A stretch of DNA of 38,147 nt, taken from positions 1-38,147 of the IMG/VR virus record IMGVR_UViG_3300017737_000023; one strand, given 5' to 3'. The position numbers and the translations under genes were made by a program. The notes below the pieces were generated by a model that made no database searches, was not told where the DNA came from, and saw nothing but the letters and a program-made list of their open reading frames with translations. The DNA comes from a virus. This document shows, piece after piece, positions 1 through 8,400 of this stretch (position 1 is the stretch's first letter; the number at the start of each line of letters is the position of its first letter).

Positions 1-60
1 CAAGGCGAGATCCTTCCTATGGCTGCAGAAGCGCAAGACCAGGCACCAGCGGTAGAGTAA
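1..60 (+). CDS. 3' end of an upstream head-region gene (partial)
   Basis: Frame 1 is open from the first base and closes with TAA at 58-60, giving a 19-residue tail rich in Ala, Gln and Glu that ends APAVE. The start lies outside the window. It sits just before a small lysine-rich gene and the capsid scaffold. In phages with this head module that position is usually held by the portal or another head-assembly protein. Too little remains to tell which. Confidence 0.55.
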   Translation, partial: QGEILPMAAEAQDQAPAVE

Positions 61-82
61 GCGCGTAGCTACTTACCAAGCA

Positions 83-199
83 ATGGCTGAAATGCGTTTT
101 GAAGAGATCAATCCTCCCAAGAAGGAAGAATCTTCTCCTGCTAAAAAGACAAGCAAAAAAGAAAAGGCTACTAAGGTAGAAGAGTCCACTAACTCTTAA
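83..199 (+). CDS. small lysine-rich protein, 38 aa, unknown function
   Basis: ATG at 83 to TAA at 197-199, lying between the upstream head gene and the scaffold, which starts 2 nt after this stop. The protein begins MAEMRFEEINPP and becomes strongly charged: roughly the last two thirds alternate Lys, Glu, Ser and Thr, with motifs such as KKTSKKEK. It has no membrane segment and no recognisable domain, and is probably disordered. I see no clear ribosome binding site. It could be a small head accessory protein, but that is inferred only from position. Confidence 0.55.
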   Translation: MAEMRFEEINPPKKEESSPAKKTSKKEKATKVEESTNS

Positions 200-201
200 A
201 A

Positions 202-906
202 ATGGAAGAACAAGTCATCCAGGAAACGCCCGTGGCGTCACCTGAACAGCCCGTGGCTGCGACTGAAACTCCTGCTGTTGATTCATCTGTTTACGAACAG
301 CAAATTAAAGCTGAAAAAGCCCGTGCTGAAGAAGCCGAGGGCAAATTCCAGCGGATTAAAGACAAGATGAATGCTCTTGATGAAAAGATGCGTTCAGAAC
401 GTCAAAAAACGCTGGAAGATCAAGGCCAGTGGAAAGACCTCTGGGAAGAGGCCAACAAAACTGGCCAAGAAAAAGATCAGCGTATTGGCGATCTAGAGCG
501 TCAAATCTCTGATTTGCAGTCATCTAACGAGACTGCAGCAATGAAAACTGCTGCTCTTTCAGCGATTGGCCAGGCTGGTGCTGTCAATGCCGACCAAGTG
601 CTTCAGCTTGTTCAGAGTAATCTGAAAAAATCAGAGTCTGGTCAAGTTGTCGTCCTAGACGGCGGTATTGAGCAAGATTTGAATGTTTATCTAGCCAAAT
701 TAAAGAACCCAGGTTCTGGTTGGGAACATCAATTCAAGCCCAGTGCTCAAGCTGGTATGGGCGCTAAGCCTGCAACCGGAACTGCAGGTGCTGCCGGAAT
801 CACAAATCCTTGGGCAGAAGGTAGTATTAACTTAACAAGGCAAATGACCTTGGATAATACCGAGCCTGAACTTGCAGCCGTGCTGCGAAGAGAGGCAGGT
901 AAATAG
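202..906 (+). CDS. capsid assembly scaffolding protein
   Basis: A 234-aa acidic protein directly upstream of the major capsid gene. Residues 1-30 are Pro/Ala/Glu-rich and probably disordered. Residues about 30-115 form a long charged coiled coil (Glu/Lys/Gln heptads). The C-terminal 40 residues carry the family signature: an NPWAEG turn, then SINLTRQ, then a helix ending LRREAG. In scaffolds of the GP20-like type this tail binds capsid subunits. The role is to nucleate and size the procapsid before being removed. Its position between head genes and the capsid gene, the coiled coil and the NPW...NLT tail agree. The start at 202 follows the previous stop by 2 nt. Confidence 0.85.
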   Translation: MEEQVIQETPVASPEQPVAATETPAVDSSVYEQQIKAEKARAEEAEGKFQRIKDKMNALDEKMRSERQKTLEDQGQWKDLWEEANKTGQEKDQRIGDLERQISDLQSSNETAAMKTAALSAIGQAGAVNADQVLQLVQSNLKKSESGQVVVLDGGIEQDLNVYLAKLKNPGSGWEHQFKPSAQAGMGAKPATGTAGAAGITNPWAEGSINLTRQMTLDNTEPELAAVLRREAGK

Positions 907-940
907 TCCCCGTGGGACACCATTCCTAAGTCCGTGACTT
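906..940 (+). other. two small hairpins with CGT loops in the scaffold-capsid gap
   Basis: GTCCC-CGT-GGGAC (906-918, sharing the last base of the scaffold stop codon) and AAGTC-CGT-GACTT (928-940) are two perfect 5-bp stems with the same 3-nt loop, 9 nt apart. Neither is followed by a T-run, so they are not ordinary terminators. They lie 35-68 nt upstream of the capsid start and could act as mRNA processing or stabilising elements. The first also contains GTGGGACAC, close to the 9-mer clustered at 32.7-32.9 kb. Confidence 0.4.
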
Positions 941-974
941 GGAACTCCAGTAAACCCCAACTTTAAGGAAAGAA

Positions 975-2054
975 ATGGCCGCACCATTTCAGAATTATTC
1001 CGGCGGTGTCCTACTCGCGGACATCGTCAAAAGGAATAATCTCAGCACTTATGTGTCTGAGGCGATTAAAGAGCGCAGCCTGTTCATCAAGAGCGGTGCT
1101 GTTGTTCGCAATTCACTGCTTGATTCCCGCTCAGGCGGTACTCGCATTCAAGTTCCCGAGTTCAATCCTGTATCTCCAACAGAAGAGATCATGGACGGGA
1201 CTGCTACGTGGGGTTCCAGCTCTGCTGGTTACCTGACGCCACAAAAGATCGGAACTGGTACTCAAATTGCCAGCATCTGTCACCGTGGCTTTGCGTATGC
1301 CGTAGACGACATCGCAGTTTTGGCGGCGGGCGAAGACCCTATGCTTCACATCCGCAACCAACTGGCTGATGCAATCAACAAGCTGAACAGCGCACGTCTG
1401 TTCTCACAGCTTGCTGGACTGTTTGGCACGGCACTTTCTGCCAATGCCCTTGATAAAGGCAAGGCAGCAGCTTCTGGCGCTACTGAGGCTAACTTCCTTA
1501 GTGCAACCATGGTTGCTGAAGCCCGCTCCAAGATTGGTGAGCGCGGCGAAGAGCTGGACACTCTGATTGTCCATCCTTCTGTTGCTTACTACCTGTATCA
1601 GGTAGGAATGCTGACCTTCTCTACTGCAGCACTCGCCGCTAATGGTGCAGTGACCTGGGGTGGTGGTGGCGTAGGCATTGGCGCTCGCGAAGTCGGACAA
1701 TTCGCAGGAATGCGGGTCGTTACCGACAGCTCAGTGAACACTGTTGCTCCTGGCACTGGTGGTCACCAACGTGAGTTCTATTGCTATCTGATTAAGTCAG
1801 GCACCATCCTTGAAGGTGTGCAGCAAGAGCTTCGGATTGAAGCGGATCGCAACGTGCTCTCGAAGCAAGACGTGCTTTCTGTGGATTACCACTCGACCTA
1901 TCATGTGATGGGAACGAAGTGGTCTGACGCTGGTGATAACCCCACCAACGCCAACCTGGCTACCGCTAACAAATGGGCAGCCACTTATGACATCGACTTG
2001 ATCCCTATGGTTCAGTTGACTGTCAACTCTCCGCTGGATACCAGCACCATCTGA
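975..2054 (+). CDS. major capsid protein (HK97 fold, Gp13-like)
   Basis: A 359-aa protein, within the usual range for an HK97-fold capsid subunit. The N-terminal part runs LLADIVKRNNLS, then LFIKSGAVVR, then GGTRIQVPEFNP. This is followed by a Thr/Gly-rich strand and the helix AGEDPMLHIRNQLADAIN. That order matches the family of capsid proteins often annotated as major capsid protein 13-like. Residues 190-260 hold the LIVHPSVAYYLYQ segment and a GMRVVTDSSV strand common near the end of these proteins. No separate protease is visible in the window. The SD-like AAGGAAAG lies just before the ATG. The scaffold upstream and a strong terminator downstream fit a highly expressed capsid gene. Confidence 0.9.
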   Translation: MAAPFQNYSGGVLLADIVKRNNLSTYVSEAIKERSLFIKSGAVVRNSLLDSRSGGTRIQVPEFNPVSPTEEIMDGTATWGSSSAGYLTPQKIGTGTQIASICHRGFAYAVDDIAVLAAGEDPMLHIRNQLADAINKLNSARLFSQLAGLFGTALSANALDKGKAAASGATEANFLSATMVAEARSKIGERGEELDTLIVHPSVAYYLYQVGMLTFSTAALAANGAVTWGGGGVGIGAREVGQFAGMRVVTDSSVNTVAPGTGGHQREFYCYLIKSGTILEGVQQELRIEADRNVLSKQDVLSVDYHSTYHVMGTKWSDAGDNPTNANLATANKWAATYDIDLIPMVQLTVNSPLDTSTI

Positions 2055-2070
2055 TCCTGATCAGACCAAA

Positions 2071-2103
2071 GGCCCTACCATTAGGTGGGGCCACCTTCTT
2101 TTT
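2071..2103 (+). terminator. Rho-independent terminator after the capsid gene
   Basis: GGCCCTACC (2071-2079), loop ATTA, GGTGGGGCC (2084-2092): a 9-bp stem with one G-U pair, then a T-rich tract (2095-2103). It lies 16 nt after the capsid stop and just before the next start. It would let capsid mRNA exceed the mRNA of the downstream neck and tail genes by partial termination. Confidence 0.85.
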
Positions 2104-2108
2104 GCCTT

Positions 2109-2639
2109 ATGGCTGCCACAATCGACGCCACCCTCAAGAGCGCAACAGCTAACAGCTATGTGACGTTGGCAGAAGCAGACGCGTATTTTGAAACCGTCCC
2201 AAGCTCAACGCAGTGGGACAACAAACAAGACGACAACAAAAATCGTGCCTTGATCACAGCTACAGGCTGGATCGACACGTTGAATTTCTATGGTGATCGT
2301 TGCGATTCAGGCCAAGCTTTAAGTTGGCCACGCAATAATTATCATGTGGATCGCGTAGAGCTAGCTTGCTCTGCAATCCCAAACTCAATTAAAAAGGCTA
2401 CATATCTATTAGCGTTTGAGCTGGCTAATGACACGGACGCAATTACAGGGACTACCGGCGATAAGGGGTTATACGAAGAGGTCAAACTCGGAGACCTCCA
2501 AGTCAAGTACAACACTGATAGCCAAGCTGTTGGAACTGTCAATAACGTATTCGACGTTTACCCTTGGCTGCAGTCTTATCTTGGTGCTTATTGCCTTGGA
2601 GGTTCTGGCACTTATCAAGTTCGTATGGTGAGGGGTTGA
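2109..2639 (+). CDS. head-tail connector (DnaT-like / gp6-like adaptor)
   Basis: A 176-aa protein beginning MAATIDATLKSATANSYVT. The block ANSYVTLAEADAYFE, followed by W...DNKNRALITAT and ALSWPR, is the signature of the phage family labelled DnaT-like ssDNA-binding protein or head-tail connector. Genes of that family sit right after capsid genes and form the adaptor ring under the portal. A GTG at 2085 is in frame but lies inside the terminator, so I take ATG 2109. No clear ribosome binding site is visible. The next gene starts 1 nt after this stop. Confidence 0.75.
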   Translation: MAATIDATLKSATANSYVTLAEADAYFETVPSSTQWDNKQDDNKNRALITATGWIDTLNFYGDRCDSGQALSWPRNNYHVDRVELACSAIPNSIKKATYLLAFELANDTDAITGTTGDKGLYEEVKLGDLQVKYNTDSQAVGTVNNVFDVYPWLQSYLGAYCLGGSGTYQVRMVRG

Positions 2640-2640
2640 G

Positions 2641-3018
2641 ATGTCATTAGTAGACACCACGTTCAAGTCGATCCCCAAGGCATTACTTGATGACTGGGGC
2701 CAAGACATAACTCTGGTTAAAACGACAACACCACGGACCTACAACCCAACAACAGGTGCCGTGACTGGTGCGGATACATCAGTTGTGTTGAAAGGTTTAA
2801 TTTCAAGCGTGACGTCTAAGGAAAGCCAAGGTCTTTACCAAACGACTGACGTCAAGGTAATTATTGGCGGTGACGAGCTGGGTTCTTACTACCCAACTGA
2901 AGCTGACCGTATCCAGTATTCACAGGCTGGTGCGACAAGGGAAGCCAAGATTTTAAATGTAGAAAGCTTTAGGGGTGAAGACCCCTTGCTTCACACGATC
3001 ATTGCGAGGCCGCAGTAA
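2641..3018 (+). CDS. head completion / stopper protein
   Basis: A 125-aa protein in the second neck position, between connector and HK97-gp10-like protein. It starts with a short helix (MSLVDTTFKSIPKALL) and then is mostly beta: YNPTTGAVTGADTSVVLKG, a VKVIIGGDELG segment, and an ILNVESFRGEDP segment that ends in beta strands. This size and layout fit stopper proteins (lambda FII and SPP1 gp16 type), which seal the portal channel and join it to the tail. The assignment rests mostly on gene order. It overlaps the next gene as TAATG. Confidence 0.65.
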   Translation: MSLVDTTFKSIPKALLDDWGQDITLVKTTTPRTYNPTTGAVTGADTSVVLKGLISSVTSKESQGLYQTTDVKVIIGGDELGSYYPTEADRIQYSQAGATREAKILNVESFRGEDPLLHTIIARPQ

Positions 3019-3557
3019 TGGCTAATAAGGATCTTAAGTTTTTAATAAAGGATATAGAGGACGCTACTGTTGAAGGGGCTCGAACAGCTTGCGTTCAAAT
3101 AATGAACGATCTTGTTGAAGCTGGCCCGGCTTATTCAGGAGAATTTTCAGCATCCTGGTATGCAGTTGCACCAGGCAAAGGCCCTGGAAACCCTCGCAGT
3201 TCCACAGGTTTATACAAATATACTTTAAGAAACGTGCCTAAAACTAAATTTAAAGCAACGGGTTTATACACGATATTAAACACTTCTCCACATGCAAATA
3301 AGGCAATGGATCTTCGCTCTTACGCAAAACCCACGAAAGACTTAGACGAACGAAAAGTGCTTAGCAAAACAATAAAAACCGGTAGACGCTCGCCGGGAGA
3401 CACGCGTGGACAAGTGCGAGGAGATGGAGGCGCTACAAGTTCTGCACCTGCTGACTGGTGGTCAACCTTCGGGTTAGGCGGACCTTTAACCAAGTCCCTT
3501 GAAAAAGGTTTTCGCAAAGGACTTCTTACATTTGGTAAAGCAAAAGGATTCGGCTAA
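3018..3557 (+). CDS. neck / tail completion protein (HK97 gp10-like)
   Basis: A 179-aa basic protein. The N-terminal helix (residues 1-35) is followed by the segment EAGPAYSGEFSASWY. This corresponds to the 'aP.dTG.lr.Sw' signature of HK97 gp10 / lambda Z-like tail completion proteins. Residues 55-75 (GKGPGNPRSSTGLYKY) and the C-terminal FRKGLLTFGKAKG are Gly/Lys-rich. A Ser/Gly-rich low-complexity stretch lies at about residues 120-145. Its position, third after the capsid and before the tail terminator, is the usual place of this protein at the head-tail joint. TAATG overlaps at both ends indicate coupled translation. Confidence 0.7.
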   Translation: MANKDLKFLIKDIEDATVEGARTACVQIMNDLVEAGPAYSGEFSASWYAVAPGKGPGNPRSSTGLYKYTLRNVPKTKFKATGLYTILNTSPHANKAMDLRSYAKPTKDLDERKVLSKTIKTGRRSPGDTRGQVRGDGGATSSAPADWWSTFGLGGPLTKSLEKGFRKGLLTFGKAKGFG

Positions 3558-3988
3558 TGAACTACCAAGCAATTCGAGCTGCAGTCGAAAATCCGCTTTT
3601 GACGGCTTTTAACAACCTGTCGCCAGCCGTACCAGTCTTCTTCGACAACATCACTGCCGTTCCAGCTAACACCACAACTGAGTACGTTCGCATCAATGTG
3701 ACTTTTGGCCTTACTAACGAGGCAACATTGACCAGCAGCGTAGACAATGCTCGTGGTGCGATTGTTATTCGTATTTTTACGGAGAAAGGCAAAGGTCCAG
3801 CACGTAATCAGACGTTACTGACAACTGCTGTAAGCGTTTTGGAGACGTTGAACAATACACCCAAGACAAATAGCGGTGTATTTTTTCGAGTTAGCGGCAT
3901 TAACGGACCAACGTTTTCCGCTACTGAAGACTCTCCGATGTTTATGGGAAGAATCGACACAGGCTATGTGGCGACAGTGATGTCTTGA
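3557..3988 (+). CDS. tail terminator protein (gpU-like, DUF4128 type)
   Basis: A 143-aa protein with a first helix (NYQAIRAAVENPLLTAFN), then strands VPVFFDNITAV and YVRINVTFG, a Gly/Lys turn (TEKGKGPARNQ), a long helix and a beta C-terminus (GRIDTGYVATVMS). This matches the DUF4128 / gpU-like tail terminator family, which caps the tail tube and docks it to the neck. It lies exactly between the neck protein and the tail tube gene. It starts at TAATG with the previous stop. About 67 nt with a small hairpin separate it from the tube gene. Confidence 0.75.
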   Translation: MNYQAIRAAVENPLLTAFNNLSPAVPVFFDNITAVPANTTTEYVRINVTFGLTNEATLTSSVDNARGAIVIRIFTEKGKGPARNQTLLTTAVSVLETLNNTPKTNSGVFFRVSGINGPTFSATEDSPMFMGRIDTGYVATVMS

Positions 3989-4014
3989 TTGCTTTGCGCT
4001 AATCTGTTAATAGC

Positions 4015-4027
4015 CGGGCTGTGCCCG
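4015..4027 (+). other. small hairpin upstream of the tail tube gene
   Basis: CGGGC-TGT-GCCCG forms a perfect 5-bp stem. It lies 27 nt after the terminator-protein stop and 28 nt before the tube start. No T-run follows, so termination is unlikely. It may be a processing site or simply chance. Confidence 0.3.
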
Positions 4028-4055
4028 CAGAAACCCTATTTCTCTGGTACGCCCA

Positions 4056-4826
4056 ATGGCAGCCACCGTTCTATCCGGCACTTCAGGTGCTCTCTATTAC
4101 AAGCCAGCTGGCACGTTGGGTCAGTTTGCTGAAAGCGACGTCACTGTTGCTGCGGACACCGTCACTGTCGCAACTTACCTCAACTTTAAGGCAGGCGATC
4201 CCGTCAAGTTCAGCGTAGTCAACACCACAACAGGTGCTGCTGGCTCTGGAACGTTGCCTGCTGGCATTGCCGCTGGCACGACCTACTACGTTATTTCTTA
4301 CGTGGCAGCGACTGGTGTAATGCAGGTTTCTGCAACATCAGGCGGTTCTACCATTACGATCACAGACGACGGCACCGCTGTCGCTCCAAACAAGTTCCAG
4401 GTTGAATATGCAGCTTTTGCAGCTGTCGGCCAGGTTCGTGAATGGAATTTTGAGATCACCCGTGACGAAATTGACGTCACAACCATTGGTGCTACGCCTG
4501 GGCAGTACGTTCCCTTCAAGACCTTTATTGCAGGTTTTGCTGATGGTTCGGGAAGCGCAACTGTGTACTTCACTGACACTGACGATGCTCTGGGCAACCG
4601 GATGGTCGAAGACGTGCTTCAGCGTGTTCAGACCGGTTGTAAGTTCAAGCTTTATACCGATCAGCAATTTAGCGGTGGCACCTTGAACGACACACTGAGC
4701 CGTTCCATCGAGTTTGAGGCAAACTTGACTACAGCAAGCTTGGCCATCAACCCTGATGACGCCCAGTCTGTTGAGATCAACTTCCGTCCTACAACAACAC
4801 CGACTTTCGACTTCGCTAAGTCCTAA
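4056..4826 (+). CDS. major tail (tube) protein
   Basis: A 256-aa beta-rich protein in the tail-tube position. Residues about 30-110 form an inserted Thr/Val/Gly-rich domain (TLPAGIAAGTTYYVISYVA and a GGSTITITDDGTA turn). Residues 125-250 carry the tube fold: VREWNFEITRDEIDVTTIG, a GSGSATVYFTDTDD strand, a helix with VLQRVQTGCKFKLY, and a final strand with SVEINFRPT. The EIDVTT block is typical of lambda V-like / TP901-like tube proteins. Two later proteins (14452-15758) look like diverged copies of this fold. A terminator follows 20 nt after the stop, consistent with high expression. Confidence 0.85.
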   Translation: MAATVLSGTSGALYYKPAGTLGQFAESDVTVAADTVTVATYLNFKAGDPVKFSVVNTTTGAAGSGTLPAGIAAGTTYYVISYVAATGVMQVSATSGGSTITITDDGTAVAPNKFQVEYAAFAAVGQVREWNFEITRDEIDVTTIGATPGQYVPFKTFIAGFADGSGSATVYFTDTDDALGNRMVEDVLQRVQTGCKFKLYTDQQFSGGTLNDTLSRSIEFEANLTTASLAINPDDAQSVEINFRPTTTPTFDFAKS

Positions 4827-4846
4827 TTCGTAGTTAAAACAAGAGA

Positions 4847-4873
4847 AGCTCTGGTTTATCCGGGGCTTTTTTT
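4847..4873 (+). terminator. Rho-independent terminator after the tail tube gene
   Basis: AGCTCTGG, loop TTTAT, CCGGGGCT: an 8-bp stem with two G-U pairs, followed by seven T. It is immediately followed by ATTGCA and an extended -10 element, so one transcript ends where another can begin. Confidence 0.85.
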
Positions 4874-4880
4874 ATTGCAC

Positions 4881-4889
4881 TGCTACAGT
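4881..4889 (+). promoter_or_regulatory. candidate extended -10 promoter for the tail assembly genes
   Basis: TGCTACAGT matches an extended -10 (TGn followed by TACAGT). It starts 8 nt after the terminator T-run and about 20 nt upstream of the chaperone start at 4912. No good -35 is visible because the terminator occupies that place. The same 9-mer occurs at 35046 and 37997. Confidence 0.5.
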
Positions 4890-4911
4890 CAACACATACA
4901 CAATCATTTGT

Positions 4912-5265
4912 ATGGCTGCTGCATCTTCTTTGCGAGCAATTGATCGTCTTCGGAAAGCTGCAAATCTGGAACCTTCCAAGAAGGTAGTAGAACTTTCTGA
5001 TGGCACAGAGTTTGAAATGTATGTGACACCTTTGACAATGGCTGAGCGCGAACGTGCTCAAAAGCAAGCTAAATCCGATGATGCCAATGCTTTTGCACTA
5101 CAGCTGTTGATTGCTAAGGCACAGGATGCAAACGGAAACAAGCTGTTTACTGCTGGTGAGATTGACGTTCTAAAGAACGAAGTCAAAGATAAGGATCTTC
5201 AGTCTTTGATGCTTGGAGTGCTGAGCGAAGGTGAAGACGAAGCGGCAATCGACCCAAAATCCTAA
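4912..5265 (+). CDS. tail assembly chaperone, short form (gpG-like)
   Basis: A 117-aa helical protein directly upstream of the tape measure gene, where siphophages encode the chaperone that coats the tape measure during tail assembly (lambda G). After a basic N-terminus it shows VVELSDGTEFEMYVTPLTM, a beta pair common in these chaperones, then a charged helix (AERERAQKQAKSDDANAF) and an acidic C-terminus (SEGEDEAAIDPKS). A slippery heptamer 6 nt upstream of the stop codon's last base pair of codons lets a fraction of ribosomes shift -1 and produce a longer form ending at 5450. Confidence 0.8.
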   Translation: MAAASSLRAIDRLRKAANLEPSKKVVELSDGTEFEMYVTPLTMAERERAQKQAKSDDANAFALQLLIAKAQDANGNKLFTAGEIDVLKNEVKDKDLQSLMLGVLSEGEDEAAIDPKS

Positions 5266-5450
5266 GCGCGGAGCTTCGTAAGGACAATTGGCTCATGCTG
5301 CAATTTGGCGTTGCCAAAGAGCTTGGCATGAGCTTGTCGGAAGTTCGCGCCACAATGACACCAGAGGAACTGCTTGGTTGGAGCGCTTATTTCAGCGTGA
5401 TCAATGACGAGCAGCAGAAGGAAATGGATAAGGCACGGCGTAGGCGCTAA
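4912..5450 (+). CDS. tail assembly chaperone, frameshifted long form (gpG-GT-like)
   Basis: The predicted -1 product is 179 aa: residues 1-116 are shared with the short form and 63 come from the overlapping frame (5259-5450). The extension starts ILSAELRKDNWLMLQFGVA and contains MTPEELLGWSAYFSVINDEQ, then a basic end ARRRR. The block 'mtpeEllgW.ayf....' with a charged tail is what GT-type extensions look like. In lambda the T domain binds tube subunits while G binds the tape measure. The extension has no SD-supported start of its own, and the tape measure SD lies 11-19 nt after its stop. This supports frameshift expression. Confidence 0.8.
5253..5259 (+). promoter_or_regulatory. -1 ribosomal frameshift site C CCA AAA
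   Basis: Frame-0 codons are GAC CCA AAA TCC TAA. The seven bases C CCA AAA fit the X XXY YYZ rule for -1 tandem slippage. One sense codon (TCC) separates the heptamer from the stop. After slippage reading continues ATC CTA AGC and stays open to 5450, giving a fusion of 116 + 63 residues. Confidence 0.8.
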
Positions 5451-5477
5451 ACTCTTAGAGCAGAGAGGAGTTTTGCT

Positions 5478-8400
5478 GTGGCCGACTATCAAGCAAAAAT
5501 TAATTTGCTTGTAAGCGGTCAAGCCCAACTAAAAGCTCTTACACGAGAACTAAAAGCAGCGAACGAGGAAGCTGAAACTTTAAAGAGAAAAGCTCAGTCT
5601 CTTGGGGGCGTTGCGTCAAGAGCCCGGCAAGTCCTTGGAGTAACTGGCCGAGATCAACCACGCGGAGAAAAAGGACGTTTCGCTAAAGACCCAAACAGAG
5701 CATCACGACTTAACGCTTTGCAGTCAGAGCGTGGAGCACAAAGAGCAGCATTTTTAGCTGATCGCACCGCTAAATTGCAGTTTGCAACGGCAAGGGGCGT
5801 TCAAAAACAAATAGAAGGCCAAAAGCAACTAAACAACCTTGTTGCAAAACAAACCCGTACTCAAATTGATCTTAATAAGACTACTGATTTATTTGAAACT
5901 CGTTTAGCAAAACTTAGGCGCGGACGTGTTCAAGATTCAAAAGGAAGCCAGCCTGAGATTGATGCTATACGTGCTTCAAGCCAGCAACTTCAACAAGCAT
6001 TTAAGGCGGCGTTAGCAGGGGGAGAAGCAAACCTGCAGCTACTTAAAACCACTGCCGACGCAATGGGCAAGTTGGTGGAACGTCAGAATGAACTCAACCG
6101 TCTTTCAAAATTAAGATCTAAAGGTTTTGAAAAAGGCAGGGGACTGCAAGAGCGAGTTGACACACTTGCAGAATCTGGTCGATTTGCTCCTCAAAAAGTT
6201 AGACAGGCAAGAGCCCTTTCAACTGAGGTCATAACTGCAGCGAACGTAGGAGACGCAACAAAGTACGCCAACGCTCTTGGCAAAGCAGAAGCTTTTATAC
6301 GTCGTCAAGAGGAATTTTTAGGCAAGGTCAGAGCGGGACAAAAGAGCATAAACGTTGCCCAAAGAAGTTTAAACAAACTTAAATCCCTGGAGCTTGCAGA
6401 CCAAAAATTAATTGCAGCAGTACAGGGAAAGTTAAGCAAAGCCAATGTAGAAGCACTTAAGGGCAATGTAACCAAAGCCAGACAAATTACTGACGAAGTT
6501 ATTGAAGAGGTTAACGCCCACAAAGCAGTTGTAGCCGAGCTAAAAAGAGAAAATGTTCAGAGAGATAGAGGCCTTGCCAGAACCAGAAAACAAGCTGATA
6601 AAGATGCTAGAGACGCCAAAGCAGCAAAAGCAAGAGAACGTAAAAAAACAGGAAAGCTAGGCACCAATGTTGCTTTAGGAGCGGGCTTCCCATTGCTGTT
6701 TGGAGGCGGCCCTGGATCCGTTCTTGGGGGAATTTTAGGCAGTGCTTTCGGCATGGGGGGTTCCGTATTAGGAGGAGCCCTAGGTCAACAGTTCGACAAG
6801 CTTGGTGCAGCAGCACTCAGCACCGGAAAAGCTTTCAACAAAGCTTCTGACAATATCGATAAGTTTGTTTCGCTTATCGGGCAAAACGGCTCTAAAGGTT
6901 TTGCCGGAAGAGCAGAATTTTTGTCTTCACAAGGTTTAAGTTCTCAAGTTGCTGTTGCAGCAATCCAAGAGTTTGAGAAGGTTTATGGCACGGAAGCAAG
7001 AAAGAAATTTGAAGAGCTGGGCAGGACATCTAAAGAGTTTGACAATGTAATGAATGACATAGGAGTTACATTGCAGTTGCTGATGGCGGGCCCCTTAAAG
7101 GGTTTGTTAGACATAATCAAACAAATAACAGGCGCTGGAACGAGAGAACCTCAAGGGCAAGAAGCAAGTAAGCAAAGGTTCCAAAAGAAAGCTGATACTG
7201 CTGCTATAGGCATAGCAAATCTGGCTACAAAAGTACAAGGCATGGAACCTGGAGACGAAAGGTTCGCACTAGCACAGAAACTTAATACTTTAATAATTGA
7301 AAGAGCAGGCAATTTAAGAATGGTGGAGGATTATAACAATAGAGCCGCAAACAAAACACGTGAAATTCTTAGTTTAGAGAAGTTGTTAACTAATGAGGTA
7401 GGAAAACGTAAACAACTTCAGGCAGATGAAACAGCTATAGTTAGAGATAGATTAACAGCAAGACGTGATACTCTTGCTACAATGCAAGGAGATTTAGATC
7501 TAAATAAAGCAACTGCAGATGTAGAAAAGTTAAGAGCAGAATTAGCAGCAGAAATATCGTTGTCTGGGGAACTTAGTACCAAAAGTCTTACCGTACAAAA
7601 TAACCTTAACAAAGCTATAGGCGTTCAAAACAGAGCACGACTTAACGGAGCAAACAATATTTTGCTTACGCAACGTGCGATTAATCGTGAAGTTGTTAAT
7701 AACGAAATGGCCACAATGGCCTCACGGCAGGCTCTAGACAGTGTAAACAATAGCCTAAGGGCTTTTCAAAAAACAGCGGTAGAACGATACGAAGATGAGC
7801 TAACTCTTATCCAAAGTCAATTCTTTATTACAGCAGATCTTTTAGATATAAAAGAAAGGATAGAAAAGACGGGTATTAACGAAAAAGAAATTATAGATGC
7901 AATCACAGTTAAATACGAGATGCTGCGTAACCTTGAAAAAGAACGAGCAGAGCTTGCAACCGAAACAGCCAGGCAAAGAGAGCTGGAACGTTTAGACGTT
8001 CAGCAGCAGATTAAAGATCAAGCCGCATTAAACAATTTAAAAGCCGCTTCTTCTGCTGAAAAACAAATTCGTTCTCTTAGCCCTGAGACAACAGGAGAGT
8101 TTTTAGGGACTGGCTTTGGGTTCTTCGACGGAAGTTCTCGGCTAGAAGCGGAGTTAGGGGAAGATCGAATCAGACAAACTCAAGCTTATAGCTTGGAAAT
8201 ACAAGCACTAACCGACAGGATTGCAGATCTTCGCGCCAAGGGAGGCGATGTAGAACTGATAACCGGCAAAGAAAAGGACCTTAAAGAAGTACAGAGGCTT
8301 GCAGATAATTACGCTAAATTACAACCCGGAATTGATGCTGCCCGTGTTTCTCAAGAGCGCTTTAACGAAGCTTTTGCGCTTACCGCCCCAGCCGTTAATT

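Noticed and set aside
2085-2108. GTG start for the connector at 2085
   Set aside because: It lies in the terminator stem and adds residues unlike the family; ATG 2109 gives the normal start.
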